This document shows, piece after piece, positions 1 to 8,600 of a stretch of 22,028 nucleotides of DNA (its first letter is position 1; every line of letters begins with the position of its first letter). Position numbers and translations under genes: made by a program. This stretch comes from Ruminococcaceae bacterium UBA7135 (GTDB taxonomy: Bacteria > Bacillota > Clostridia > Oscillospirales > Ruminococcaceae): assembly GCA_002492075.1 (NCBI GenBank), contig DKXD01000015.1, positions 1,067 through 23,094 of the forward strand, written 5' to 3'. Below the pieces are notes generated by a model that made no database searches, was not told the origin of the DNA, and saw nothing but the letters and a program-made list of their open reading frames with translations.

Positions 1-126
1 TCGCTTGTAACAGGCTCGTCGCTTGTAACAGGCTCGTCGCTTGTAGTAGGCTCGTCACTTGTAACAGGCTCATCACTTGTAGTAGGTTCGTCGCTTGTAA
101 CGGGCTCATCACTTGTTGCGGGATCA
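1..126 (-). repeat. Seven tandem 18-bp units encoding the TSDEP[V/T] hexapeptide
   Basis: Seven in-phase 18-bp copies run from the window edge to 126 and differ mostly at third codon positions. The two outermost units, 1-18 and 19-36, are identical; units nearer the folded domain differ more (the last encodes an imperfect Ala-Thr variant). This pattern fits copy-number change by slippage or unequal crossing-over at the distal end. The array continues past the left edge, so the total number is unknown. Confidence 0.95.
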
Positions 127-617
127 CTTTCGTCAGCAACAGCGGGCTTAAGCGTTATGGAATCAATAGTGTAATTACAACCGGTAACAATAAAATTACC
201 ATTAGCGCTCAATAAAGCAACATCATCAGCAGTCAAGACAACAGTAACCTCAGTGGTGGTTGCTCCAAGGTCAAGCACTTCATATTCTGCGTTATATCCT
301 TCTTTAGCAGCGAAAGCAGGGAGCGTAGTCCAATCTGAAGCATCATCTTTAGTAGCGCTTTTCATCTGGATTTGAGAACCAGTACTTATTCCGCTTACTG
401 CTACAACAATAGAATCGCCTGCTTTGGCAGCCTTTAAATCAGCATTACCGTAAAACGCAGGGGATTCATCCCATGTAATAGACCAATCAGTACCAATTGT
501 GTATGCCTTATCCGTAAGTACAGTATCCGTTGTTTCAGCCGCCGAAGCAACAACAGCCATAGCAGAAACAGCGCAAACGGGAGCGAGCACTGCCGCCAAA
601 ATTTTTCTTGATTTCAT
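1..617 (-). CDS. Secreted protein with C-terminal TSDEP-type hexapeptide repeats (partial, cut by left edge)
   Basis: I do not recognise the family. The reading frame is open from ATG at 617 to the window edge (205 codons), so the C terminus is missing. Residues 1-27 form a classic signal peptide: basic start MKSRK, a hydrophobic Ala/Val stretch, and a probable cleavage site after ASA. Residues 28-160 look like a beta-rich extracellular domain with few charged clusters, possibly carbohydrate- or surface-binding (inference only). From about residue 165 the protein is a repeat of Thr-Ser-Asp-Glu-Pro followed by Val or Thr, a flexible acidic linker seen in many Clostridia cell-surface proteins. 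An AGGAGG ribosome binding site lies about 8 nt before the start. The gene is monocistronic here: a terminator at 761-787 separates it from the next minus-strand gene. Confidence 0.85.
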   Translation of the reverse strand, partial: MKSRKILAAVLAPVCAVSAMAVVASAAETTDTVLTDKAYTIGTDWSITWDESPAFYGNADLKAAKAGDSIVVAVSGISTGSQIQMKSATKDDASDWTTLPAFAAKEGYNAEYEVLDLGATTTEVTVVLTADDVALLSANGNFIVTGCNYTIDSITLKPAVADESDPATSDEPVTSDEPTTSDEPVTSDEPTTSDEPVTSDEPVTS

Positions 618-666
618 GTAATTTTCCTCCTCATTTAAATATATATGTTTTTTTAAGTTATAAAGA

Positions 667-678
667 GGTATAGATACC
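667..678. promoter_or_regulatory. Perfect 12-bp palindrome, possible operator
   Basis: GGTATAGATACC reads GGTAT-AG-ATACC, a perfect 5-2-5 dyad. It sits just downstream of the best -10 box for the left-edge secreted protein, roughly at the expected transcription start, where a bound repressor would block initiation. No regulator is known; chance occurrence is possible. Confidence 0.3.
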
Positions 679-688
679 CTTTTAATTT

Positions 689-717
689 ATTATATCCTTT
701 ACGCAAAATGTTGGTAA
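689..717 (-). promoter_or_regulatory. Promoter for the left-edge secreted protein
   Basis: On the minus strand a perfect -10 TATAAT (694-689) is preceded by TTACCA (717-712) with a 17-bp spacer. The -35 is only a 4/6 match. A second, weaker pair, TTAAAA-17-TATAAC, overlaps it downstream (685-657). Either would leave a leader of 35-65 nt before the AGGAGG of the gene starting at 617. Confidence 0.5.
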
Positions 718-760
718 CTTTTATAAAGACAAGTTTGTATTCTTTTTAATATATTCATGT

Positions 761-787
761 AAAACGTCCTCGGTCGAACCGAGGACG
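761..787 (-). terminator. Rho-independent terminator after the 155-residue surface protein
   Basis: A 10-bp perfect GC-rich stem (CGTCCTCGGT / ACCGAGGACG) with a 3-nt loop is followed on the minus strand by four Ts. It begins 15 bp beyond the stop codon of the gene at 802-1269. Confidence 0.8.
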
Positions 788-801
788 CGAAAACTTAAAA
801 T

Positions 802-1269
802 TTACTTGTCCTTGCGCGCAGCCGCCGCAACAACCACGCCCAACGCCGCCAAAACAGCCGCGCCCGCGGTAAGACCGTAGGATACGCCCGCGGGAGGGTT
901 TACATCGGTTATGCCGCCGACAATGCCGCTTTCCGAGGACTCCGGGTCGGAGCTTATATCGGAGCTTACGTCGGAGCTTACGTCGCTGACATCGCTTGAA
1001 ACCTCGTCGCTCGTATCATCGGAAATCGTGTCGCTGTTATCGCCCGCAGGTTCGTCCGAAACGATGTCGGAATCGGTGGTATCGCTGCCATCGCCCGTAA
1101 CGCCGTCGGTAATATCGCTTACGGCATCGCCCGCGCCGTCAGCTATATCTTCACCCGCTCTGCCAATGCCGTTTATAGCTCTGCCAATGGGACCGTCCGC
1201 AAACGCCGCCGCGGAAAGCGCCGAAAAGCACGCAGCTGTCAACAATGCCGCAGAAATGTTCTTTTTCAT
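802..1269 (-). CDS. Secreted Ser/Asp-rich protein with C-terminal membrane anchor
   Basis: Unrecognised 155-residue surface protein. Residues 1-24 are a signal peptide (MKKN, hydrophobic Ala/Leu core, cleavage after AFA). Residues 25-120 are low-complexity and acidic: Gly/Asp-rich at first, then repeated Ser-Ser-Asp-Val and Ser-Asp units, with one SDEP motif like the repeats of its left neighbour. The C terminus has the layout of a sortase sorting signal: an NPPAG pentapeptide at about 124-128, a hydrophobic stretch of about 20 residues, and a basic tail ARKDK. Clostridia sorting motifs are commonly NPxTG; here the Thr is Ala, so sortase processing is doubtful and it may simply be a membrane anchor. 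The ribosome binding site AAAGGAGA precedes the ATG. A -10-like TATAAT lies at 1307-1302, but I find no clear -35. Confidence 0.8.
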   Translation of the reverse strand: MKKNISAALLTAACFSALSAAAFADGPIGRAINGIGRAGEDIADGAGDAVSDITDGVTGDGSDTTDSDIVSDEPAGDNSDTISDDTSDEVSSDVSDVSSDVSSDISSDPESSESGIVGGITDVNPPAGVSYGLTAGAAVLAALGVVVAAAARKDK

Positions 1270-1377
1270 ATCGGTTTCTCCTTTGCAAAAATACTGCGCA
1301 AATTATATTTACGCGTTTATATTGTTTGCGTTTTTTTCCCGATTATTATTGGCGTTTTTTTACATTTTCGGCATTTT

Positions 1378-1412
1378 AAACAAAATTCGCTCCCCACTTT
1401 TTCAGGGAGCGA
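1378..1412 (-). terminator. Terminator after folA
   Basis: An 8-bp stem (TCGCTCCC / GGGAGCGA, 1387-1412) with a 10-nt loop is followed on the minus strand by ATTTTGTTT. It lies 33 bp past the folA stop codon. Confidence 0.7.
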
Positions 1413-1444
1413 TATCGGCTGTTTCGCTTTTTGACGCCGCGCGT

Positions 1445-1924
1445 TCAAACCCTTACGTATCTGAAAAAGCGGATCTTTCGGCAGCCCGTTTCCACAAGCG
1501 CCGAACTTTCAGCGAGCCGCCACCCGCGGTCGCGCTCGATATCCTCAAAGAACACGTCGCCGCCGAAGTTCTCGTAAACGCGGGTTATCAGCGCCTCATC
1601 ACAATACGGCGCGAGTTGACGGTACACCTCCGCTCCGCCGATTACAAAAACGCGCTTATCGCTGTTTTGAACGTGCTCCAACACACTTTCAACGTCCGCG
1701 AACACCTCCGCGCCGTCCAACTCCTTTACGGAGCGCGACAGCACGATGTTTTCGCGGTTCGGCAGCGGGCGCTTCGGGAAGCTCTCCCACGTTTTCCGAC
1801 CCATTATCACCACCGAGCCCGCGGTCGTTTCGCGAAAGTGCTTCATATCCTCGGGCAGGTTGCACAAAAGCTCGCCGCCCCGACCTATCGCGTTATCGTT
1901 ATCCATTACTAATATTATGCACAT
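1445..1924 (-). CDS. folA: Dihydrofolate reductase
   Basis: Reduces dihydrofolate to tetrahydrofolate with NADPH, in the cytosol; needed for thymidylate, purine and methionine synthesis. The 159-residue length is normal for bacterial DHFR. Visible family landmarks are the N-terminal strand with NAIGRGG, the substrate-site helix NLPEDMKHF (its Asp is the proton-donor position), the NADPH segment IMGRKTWESFP, the NIVLSR strand, and the VIGGAEVY loop. The Trp usual before the PEDM helix is Cys here. I chose ATG 1924 because it starts the conserved first strand and has AAAGGGG 8 nt upstream; the frame is open for another 40 codons upstream, but that stretch runs through a hairpin and does not look like DHFR. 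No thyA is adjacent. Confidence 0.95.
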   Translation of the reverse strand: MCIILVMDNDNAIGRGGELLCNLPEDMKHFRETTAGSVVIMGRKTWESFPKRPLPNRENIVLSRSVKELDGAEVFADVESVLEHVQNSDKRVFVIGGAEVYRQLAPYCDEALITRVYENFGGDVFFEDIERDRGWRLAESSALVETGCRKIRFFRYVRV

Positions 1925-1943
1925 TGCATAAACCCCTTTCGGC

Positions 1944-1978
1944 AAAATAAAAAGCCGCGAACGATGATCGTCCGCGGC
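1944..1978 (-). terminator. Terminator-like hairpin in the folA leader (possible attenuator)
   Basis: The minus strand carries a stem with GCCGCG / CGCGGC at its base, one mismatch and further pairing (1954-1978). It is followed by TTTTTATTTT and then directly by the folA ribosome binding site. This is a full intrinsic-terminator layout only 20 nt before the folA start codon, leaving no room for a separate promoter downstream. Confidence 0.6.
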
Positions 1979-2174
1979 GAAATTCTCATACCGCACAAAC
2001 GATTTTTCCCTCGGAAAACCGACAATAGCGATCCACGAAAACAACGCTGCAATTAAATTTAACGTTATAATACGAGACAGGAACTTAAAAGCACTAATGT
2101 TGCTTTAATTGTGTGGATTGCTATAAGTACGGGCAACACCCGCAAACGCCTGCACGGTCAACATATTGCGCCCC
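1979..2174. other. Intergenic region between pcrA and folA, no recognised gene
   Basis: Together with the hairpin at 1944-1978 and the small reading frame at 2175-2294, this fills the gap of 375 bp between folA and pcrA. On the minus strand it holds two small hairpins: CGGG-TGTTG-CCCG (2151-2139) and AAAGCA / TGCTTT with a 7-nt loop (about 2110-2092). A weak -10-like TATTATAAC lies near 2070, without a convincing -35. It matches no riboswitch I can recall; the tetrahydrofolate riboswitch consensus is not visible. Confidence 0.5.
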
Positions 2175-2294
2175 CTATTGGAAACGCTTTTCAATCAGAG
2201 CCTGTAAGACCCAATTCCCGTTAGTCTTCGGCCTCTTGAATGTATTATCGGCAAAATTCTCCAATTCTTTAGCGCTTTTGTGAAATATTTCCAA
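2175..2294 (-). CDS. Possible 39-residue small protein after pcrA
   Basis: No homologue recognised. Starting at TTG 2294, just after the pcrA stop, the frame gives 39 residues with a helical, charged composition and the closing stretch NGNWVLQALIEKRFQ. An AAAGAGG sequence lies about 11 nt upstream, inside the end of pcrA. Composition resembles a real protein C terminus more than random sequence, so it may be a small gene or the remnant of a larger one. Spacing of the ribosome binding site is long and the start is not ATG, so this is a weak call. Confidence 0.3.
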   Translation of the reverse strand: MEIFHKSAKELENFADNTFKRPKTNGNWVLQALIEKRFQ

Positions 2295-2299
2295 AAACG

Positions 2300-4648
2300 T
2301 TACAGCCTCTTTAATTTGGCGTTGTTTCGCATAAGCTTTTTTGCGCCGCGCTTGTCAAACTCAATAGTAAGCATAGCGTCGTTGCCCATAGGCACCACCT
2401 CGGACACGGTTCCCTCGCCGAAAATGTTGTGCTTTACGCGCTCGCCTGCCGCAAAGCTGTCGAACATTACGGGCTGCGCGGACGCAGATTTTATCTTCTC
2501 GCTTTGCTCCTTTAGGAAGCTGTGCTTTTCGGGCTTCACTATCGGATTTTTCGCTGCCGAGCGTTCGCCGTGGTGCTCGATAAGCTCCTCCGGGATCTCG
2601 CCGATAAACTCCGAAAGCTTGTTCGCCGTAGTCTTTCCATAGAGCATACGATAGCGCGAGTGAGTGGCGATAAACCGCTTCTTGGCGCGGGTTATCGCGA
2701 CATAAGCAAGGCGGCGCTCCTCTTCCATTTCGGATTGCTCGCTTTTGCTCATCATCGACGGGAAAATGCCGTCCTCCGCCGCCACAAGATACACCACGGG
2801 GAATTCAAGACCCTTTGCCGCGTGCATCGTCATAAGCGAAACACGGTCGCTCTCGCTGTCGTAATTGTCTATATCGGCAACAAGCGCCACCTGCTCCAAA
2901 AAGTCGGGCAGCGTCGCTTCGGGGTCTTCCGCCAAAAGCTGCGCGGCGTTGGATTTCAGCTCGCGAATATTCTCGATACGCGCTTCTCCCTCGTCGCCCT
3001 GCGTTTTCAGAGCGTCAAGGTAGCCGCTTCTTTCGGCTGTCGCCTCGATAAGCTCGTCTATCGGGAGAGTGTCGGCAAGCTCGTCAAGCTCCTCGAAAAT
3101 GTTCGCCGCCGCTTTCAGGTGATTGGAGCGTTTGGCTATTGTTTCGTAATTTTCCGAATCCCGGCAGACCTCCAGCGGGCTTATGCCCAGACCCTCGGAA
3201 ATGCGAACCACTTCTTCAACAGTCGCGTCGCCAATGCCGCGCTTCGGCTCGTTAATCACGCGGCGGAAGCGCACGACGTCAAACGGGTTGTCCACAAGGG
3301 AAAGATACGCCATAATATCGCGTATCTCCTTACGGTCATAGAACCGCAAACCGCCCACTATTTTATAAGGTATACCTGCGCGAACCAACGCCTGCTCGTA
3401 ACTTCTGGAAAGAGCGTTGCTGCGGTACAGCAGCGCGTAATCGGAATATTTCCCGCCGTTTTGCACGCCCTCGGCAATAGCATCCGCTATTGCTTTGCTC
3501 TCGCTCTGCTCGGACTGATACATATCCACCTGTATCTTATCGCCCTCGCCGAGCTCGCTCCAAAGGTGCTTGTCCTTGCGATTGGGGTTGTTGCTGATAA
3601 CGGCGTTCGCGGCGCTGAGTATGTTGTTCGTGGAGCGATAGTTCTGCTCCAACCGTATCACGGCGCAATCCTTATACTGTTTCTCGAAATTCAGGATATT
3701 CTCGACGGTCGCTCCACGGAACTTGTAAATAGACTGATCGTCGTCGCCCACCACGCCGAGGTTGCCGTCCTTTCCCGCCAAAAGCGAGATAAGGCGGTAC
3801 TGCGCGTAGTTCGTGTCCTGATACTCGTCCACCATAATGTACTTGTAAAGATTGTGATAATGCTGCAATACGTCGGGATTTTTCTCAAAAAGCCGCACTG
3901 TGAGAAAGATTATGTCATCAAAGTCCAGCGCGTTGGCGTTTTTCAAGGAACGCTGATACTCGGTGTAGATCTCGGCAGTCTTGACGTCCGAAAACTCCGC
4001 GGTCTCCTGCGCCGTCAGCGTGAAATCATCGGCGGAGATCATTTGATCCTTTAAATGCGAAATGCGGTTTTTGATGTTTTTCGAAGGCATAACTTTCTCG
4101 TCGATGTTAAGACGCTTGGTAATGTCCTTTATCAGCCGCTTTGAATCATCGTCGTCGTATATCGCAAAGCTTGATTTATAGCCCAGATGCTCTATCTCGC
4201 GGCGGAGTATCCGTACACACGCGGAATGAAACGTAGAAGCGCATATCTTCTTCGCGTCCTCACCTATCATATTTACCAAACGGTCGCGCAGCTCGCCCGC
4301 CGCCTTATTCGTGAACGTTATCGCGAGAATGTTCCACGGGGCAACAGGCGATACCGCTATGATCTCCGCAAGCTTATCCGCGTTTTCGGGAGTTTTCGGC
4401 ATATCAGGAAACTCCTCAAGGAACTTGGTCTGCGCCTTGGTGAGCTTTCTTTCCTCGGTATCGTGATAAGCGTTGCCGAACTTCATCATATTCGCTATTC
4501 TGTTCGTAAGCACGGTCGTCTTGCCGCTGCCCGCGCCCGCGATTATCAGCACCGCGCCGTTTATTTTAAAGATCGCTTTTTTCTGCATATCGTTCGCGCG
4601 GGAAAATTGGCTCTCCAACGCGCGCTGTTTAAGTTCTGTGTAATTCAA
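2300..4648 (-). CDS. pcrA: UvrD/PcrA-type ATP-dependent 3'-5' DNA helicase
   Basis: Superfamily 1A helicase, 782 residues, acting in DNA repair, removal of recombination proteins and rolling-circle replication. All motifs are present: Q motif near residue 20, Walker A GAGSGKTT (about 38-45), Ia ITFTNKAAGELRDRL, Ib STFHSA, II VDEYQDT (about 273-279), III GDDDQSIYKFRGA, IV EQNYRST, V MTMHAAKGLEFP, and VI RRLAYVAITRAKKRF. The last 55 residues form the Tudor-like C-terminal domain typical of PcrA (GERVKHNIFGEGTV). About 45 extra residues, highly charged, separate motif I from Ia (58-102); I recall similar insertions in related Clostridia. The start is TTG, chosen because the Q-motif region would be lost with later ATGs and AAAGGTGA lies just upstream. 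It is last in the activase operon, 16 bp after the SPFH gene. Confidence 0.96.
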   Translation of the reverse strand: MNYTELKQRALESQFSRANDMQKKAIFKINGAVLIIAGAGSGKTTVLTNRIANMMKFGNAYHDTEERKLTKAQTKFLEEFPDMPKTPENADKLAEIIAVSPVAPWNILAITFTNKAAGELRDRLVNMIGEDAKKICASTFHSACVRILRREIEHLGYKSSFAIYDDDDSKRLIKDITKRLNIDEKVMPSKNIKNRISHLKDQMISADDFTLTAQETAEFSDVKTAEIYTEYQRSLKNANALDFDDIIFLTVRLFEKNPDVLQHYHNLYKYIMVDEYQDTNYAQYRLISLLAGKDGNLGVVGDDDQSIYKFRGATVENILNFEKQYKDCAVIRLEQNYRSTNNILSAANAVISNNPNRKDKHLWSELGEGDKIQVDMYQSEQSESKAIADAIAEGVQNGGKYSDYALLYRSNALSRSYEQALVRAGIPYKIVGGLRFYDRKEIRDIMAYLSLVDNPFDVVRFRRVINEPKRGIGDATVEEVVRISEGLGISPLEVCRDSENYETIAKRSNHLKAAANIFEELDELADTLPIDELIEATAERSGYLDALKTQGDEGEARIENIRELKSNAAQLLAEDPEATLPDFLEQVALVADIDNYDSESDRVSLMTMHAAKGLEFPVVYLVAAEDGIFPSMMSKSEQSEMEEERRLAYVAITRAKKRFIATHSRYRMLYGKTTANKLSEFIGEIPEELIEHHGERSAAKNPIVKPEKHSFLKEQSEKIKSASAQPVMFDSFAAGERVKHNIFGEGTVSEVVPMGNDAMLTIEFDKRGAKKLMRNNAKLKRL

Positions 4649-4664
4649 TTGTCACCTTTTTCTG

Positions 4665-5597
4665 TCACTGTCCCGAACCGCTGTTATTGTTGGTGTTGTT
4701 GTTGACGGGCGTTGATGTTGCCGTACTGCTTGAAGCGTCTATCGCCACAAACGGATTAACGTCGCCCACCGCTGCCGGGAGCTTGCCATCCCAATTCTGT
4801 ATCTTCATATAGTCGATGTAATTGGGGCTGTTCGTCAGCTGTTCCTGTACCTTTTGGATAGCGTAAGCCTCCGCGTCCGCCTTGATCTTCTCGGAATCCG
4901 CCTCCGCCTGCGCCGCGATGACTTTCTGCTTCGCTTCCTCTTCCTTTTCGGCGGTCTTGTTCTGCATCTTCAAAGCGTCCTGAGCCGCAATTACCTTTGC
5001 CTGAATGGACTGCTCGAACGCGTCGTCAAACGAGATATTCTCGATAGCGAACGCCGACACAACGATGCCCTCGCTTTCCAGAGTTTCCTTTAACGACTCA
5101 TATATCGCGTTCTGCACGGTAGAGCGGTTCTGAACCAAATCCTCCGCCTTTACCTTGCCTATCTCGTCCTTGGATATTTTCGCCACGTTGGGCACAAGCA
5201 GCTTCGTCTCAACGTTCTCCACGCCTATGGAGCGGATTATTTCGGGAAGCTGCGAGCCGTCGTAGCAATAGTTCAGCTTGAGCCGCAGCGCGTCGACGGT
5301 CTGCGTGTCGGACGTGTACGCGTCCGTTTCGACCTCGTAGACCTGTTCACGTATATCCACGGGACGTATCTCTTCGATAAACGGTATGTGGAAGTTAAGT
5401 CCCGCCGTAAGGCTGCTGTTGACGATCTTCCCGAAACGGTACTTCACCCCGATAAATCCCTCGTTCACTACCGAGAAGCTGTTAAATATCAATATAAGCG
5501 CGACCACCACTATCAAAATGATAAGCACGAGCTTGTTTTTCCAATTATTGTCGCTTTCCTTTTTGTTTCCGCTGTTTTCTGTTGAAAATTTCACCAT
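4665..5597 (-). CDS. SPFH/band-7 (prohibitin-like) membrane protein
   Basis: A 310-residue stomatin/prohibitin-superfamily protein. A hydrophilic N-terminal tail is followed by one membrane helix (about 24-41) and the SPFH domain (about 42-215; EGFIGVKYRFGKI, then GLNFHIPF and EEIRPVDIREQ). The next part is a long Ala/Glu/Lys-rich coiled coil (about 200-255), and the protein ends in a low-complexity Ser/Thr/Asn tail. Family members oligomerise into rings or cages that organise membrane microdomains or shield membrane proteases; the specific role here is unknown. ATG 5597 has GAGGGGG about 11 nt upstream. It lies between the activase (15 bp gap) and pcrA (16 bp gap) and is almost certainly co-transcribed with both. 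There is no NfeD-type partner or FtsH nearby. Confidence 0.92.
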   Translation of the reverse strand: MVKFSTENSGNKKESDNNWKNKLVLIILIVVVALILIFNSFSVVNEGFIGVKYRFGKIVNSSLTAGLNFHIPFIEEIRPVDIREQVYEVETDAYTSDTQTVDALRLKLNYCYDGSQLPEIIRSIGVENVETKLLVPNVAKISKDEIGKVKAEDLVQNRSTVQNAIYESLKETLESEGIVVSAFAIENISFDDAFEQSIQAKVIAAQDALKMQNKTAEKEEEAKQKVIAAQAEADSEKIKADAEAYAIQKVQEQLTNSPNYIDYMKIQNWDGKLPAAVGDVNPFVAIDASSSTATSTPVNNNTNNNSGSGQ

Positions 5598-5612
5598 AAT
5601 ATGTTATCCCCC

Positions 5613-8600
5613 TCAACTGTTGTTTACAAGCTGCGAATACTTGTCATTCGTCTCAACATTTATTACAGACTTCCTGCTGATACCCGCACGAGCGAACGCC
5701 TGTGTGAGCATAAGCTTTATTCTGTTCACCTGGTTTACCTCCGAAGCGCCCGGGTCGAAATCGACAGCCACGATGTTGCTTTCGGGGTGGCGGCGGCGTA
5801 TCTCGCCGATAACTCCCTTGCCCGTAACATGGTTCGGCAGGCAAGCGAACGGCTGCATACATACGATATTCGGCACGCCCTCGTCTATCAGGTCGAGCAT
5901 TTCCGCCGACAAGAACCAGCCTTCGCCCGCGATATTTCCGGGGGAAACTATAGGCTTCACCTTTTCGCGCATCGCGAATATCTCGCCGGGTTCGCCGAAC
6001 TTTGTGCCCCTCACCGCGGTGCGATAGCTTTTTTCAAGATACTTGAAGTACTTTATCACGGCGTTCTTGATGTTCATTGACATACGGGAGCTTGCAAGAA
6101 GCTCGTGCTTCGTCACACCGTGCGAGCAGATGTAGTAGAAAAATCCCATAAGATCGGGAACTACTACCTCACACCCCTCGTTTTCCAACAATTCGATAAT
6201 ATTATTGTTCGCTATCGGGTGGAATTTCACAAGTATCTCGCCGACCAAGCCCACGCGCGGCTTCTTGATATCCAGCACGGGGAACTCCGAGAAATCCTTG
6301 ACTATGGCGCGGACATTTCTGTTAAAGCGCTTCATCGACATTGAGCCAAGCTCTTCGCGTATAAACAAACGCCACTTCTCATAAAGCGCGTTGGCGCTGC
6401 CCTTGACTTTCTCATAAGGGCGCACCTTGTACAAACAGCGCTGCAAAACGTCACCATATACCATTCCCATAAACGAACGGACAGCCATAGCCGGCGTAAG
6501 CTTAAAGCCACTCTGCTTTTCAAGTCCGACAACGTTCAGCGAGATCAGCGGTATTTTGTCAAAACCCGCGTCCTTAAGCGCTTTTTTCAGCATACCCACA
6601 TAGTTCGTGGCACGGCACGCGCCGCCTGTTTGCGTTATCATAACCGATGTGTTGTTTAGATCGTACTTCCCGCTTTGAAGCGCGTGAATAAGCTGCCCCA
6701 CTATCAGTATGGACGGATAGCACGCGTCGTTGTTTACATATTTAAGCCCCGTATCGACTACCGATTTCGAGCAGTCCTTGAGTATATGCATATCATAGCC
6801 GCAATGGTTGAACGCCGCCTCAAGGAAGTCAAAGTGAATAGGCGCCATCTGCGGGCAGAGTATCGTATGCTTGTGCCGCATTTCCTTTGTGAATTCGGGC
6901 TGACGTATGTATCCTATTTGACCGCGAACCGGCTTATATTTGTGTCTGCGCCGCTCATCCACAACGGATATCAGCGAGCGCAGTCGTATCCTTGCCGCGC
7001 CCAGATTATTAACCTCGTCTATCTTAAGACAGGTGTACAGCTTTCCGAAGCTGTGAAGTATCTCCTGAACCTCATCGGTGGTGATCGCGTCCAAGCCGCA
7101 GCCGAACGAGTTCAGCTGAACCAGCTCCAAGCCGCTGTTTGCGCCGACGAAATGCGCCGCCGCGTAAAGTCTTGTGTGGTAAGTCCACTGATCAACAACG
7201 CGTATCGGACGAACCACCTTGCCCAAATGAGCGACAGAATCCTCGGTAAGCACCGCAAAGCCGTAGCTTGTGATCATTTCGGGAAGTCCGTGGTTTATCT
7301 CCGGGTCGACGTGATACGGTCTGCCCGCGAGAACTATGCCGCGCTTGTGATTTTCTTTGAGGTACTGTACCGTTTCCTCACCCTTTTGGCGCATCGTTTC
7401 CTTGAACCTCGCGTCCTCCGCGTACGCTTTTTCAAGCGCGGACTTTATCTCCTGCTTTGTGATGTGAAGATCCGGAAGATTTTGCTCCGCTTCCTCGAAA
7501 AGACGCTCGCCCATACGTTTTTGGTCGAACAGCGGAAGGAACGGGTTTAGGAACTTAACTTCCTTTCTAAGCTCGGGTACGGAGTTTTTGATGACCTCGC
7601 TGTATGTTGCGACAACGGGGCAGTTGTAGTGGTTGTCACCGCCGTTAGCATCGTTCATCTCATACGGAATAGCGGGATAGAATATCAGCTTAACACCCTC
7701 GTTTATCAGCGACTGAATATGCCCGTGAGTGAGCTTTGCGGGATAGCAGACACTCTCGGACGGCATCGTTTCAATGCCTAGATCGTATATCTCTCTCGAT
7801 GATTTCGGCGAGAGCTTAACGGAAAATCCCAGCTCCGTAAACAGCGTGTGCCAGAACGGATAGTTCTCATACATTCCGAGAACTCTCGGAAACCCGATAA
7901 CGCCGCGCTTCGCCTTGTCCTCGGTCAGGCTTTCGCGGTCGAACAGCAGATGATACTTGAAATCATACAGGTTCGGAAGCTTTTCGCCCTTTGATACGTT
8001 TCCCGCGCCGCGCTCGCAGCGGTTGTTGCTTATGTACCGCTTGCCGTCGGGGAATTTGGTTATGGTAAGCAGGCAGTTGTTAGAGCATTTTCCGCATCTC
8101 GCGGAAGTCTTTTGCGGCTTAAAATCACGAAGTGCTTCTGCTTTCGCGATAGTCGACGGCTTGCCGTCGTCGCGCTCCAGCGCAACGAGAGCCGCGCCGT
8201 ACGCGCCCATAAGTCCCGCCTTATCGGGACGGATGACCTGTCTGCCAACGATAAGCTCAAACGCTCGGAGAACGCTGTCGTTCATAAACGTGCCGCCCTG
8301 AACGATTATCTTATCGCCCATTGAAGCGGTATCGCGCAGCTTTATTACCTTAAACAGCGCGTTCTTCACAACGGAATACGACAGACCCGCCGAAATATCG
8401 GCAACGGTCGCGCCCTCTTTCTGCGCCTGTTTAACGCGGCTGTTCATAAATACGGTGCAGCGCGAGCCGAGGTCTACGGGATTCTCCGCCGAAAGACCCA
8501 GCACAGCGAACTCTTGGCTCGTCATACCCAGCGCGTTCGCGAAATTCTCAATAAACGAGCCGCAGCCCGAAGAGCAAGCCTCATTCAGCAAGATACTGTC

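Noticed and set aside
1..126. CRISPR-like array at the left edge
   Set aside because: The 18-bp units are directly adjacent with no spacers and are in frame within a secreted protein gene.
911..1912. Long plus-strand reading frame of 333 codons across the surface protein and folA
   Set aside because: It is antisense to two well-supported minus-strand genes, shows low-complexity mirror sequence, and has no ribosome binding site or family resemblance.
1445..2044. folA starting at 2044 with a 40-residue extension
   Set aside because: The extension runs through the terminator-like hairpin, has no DHFR resemblance, and ATG 1924 has a good ribosome binding site.
2522..4054. Plus-strand reading frame of 510 codons
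   Set aside because: Fully antisense to pcrA, whose helicase motifs cover the whole span; it arises from the GC-biased codon pattern.
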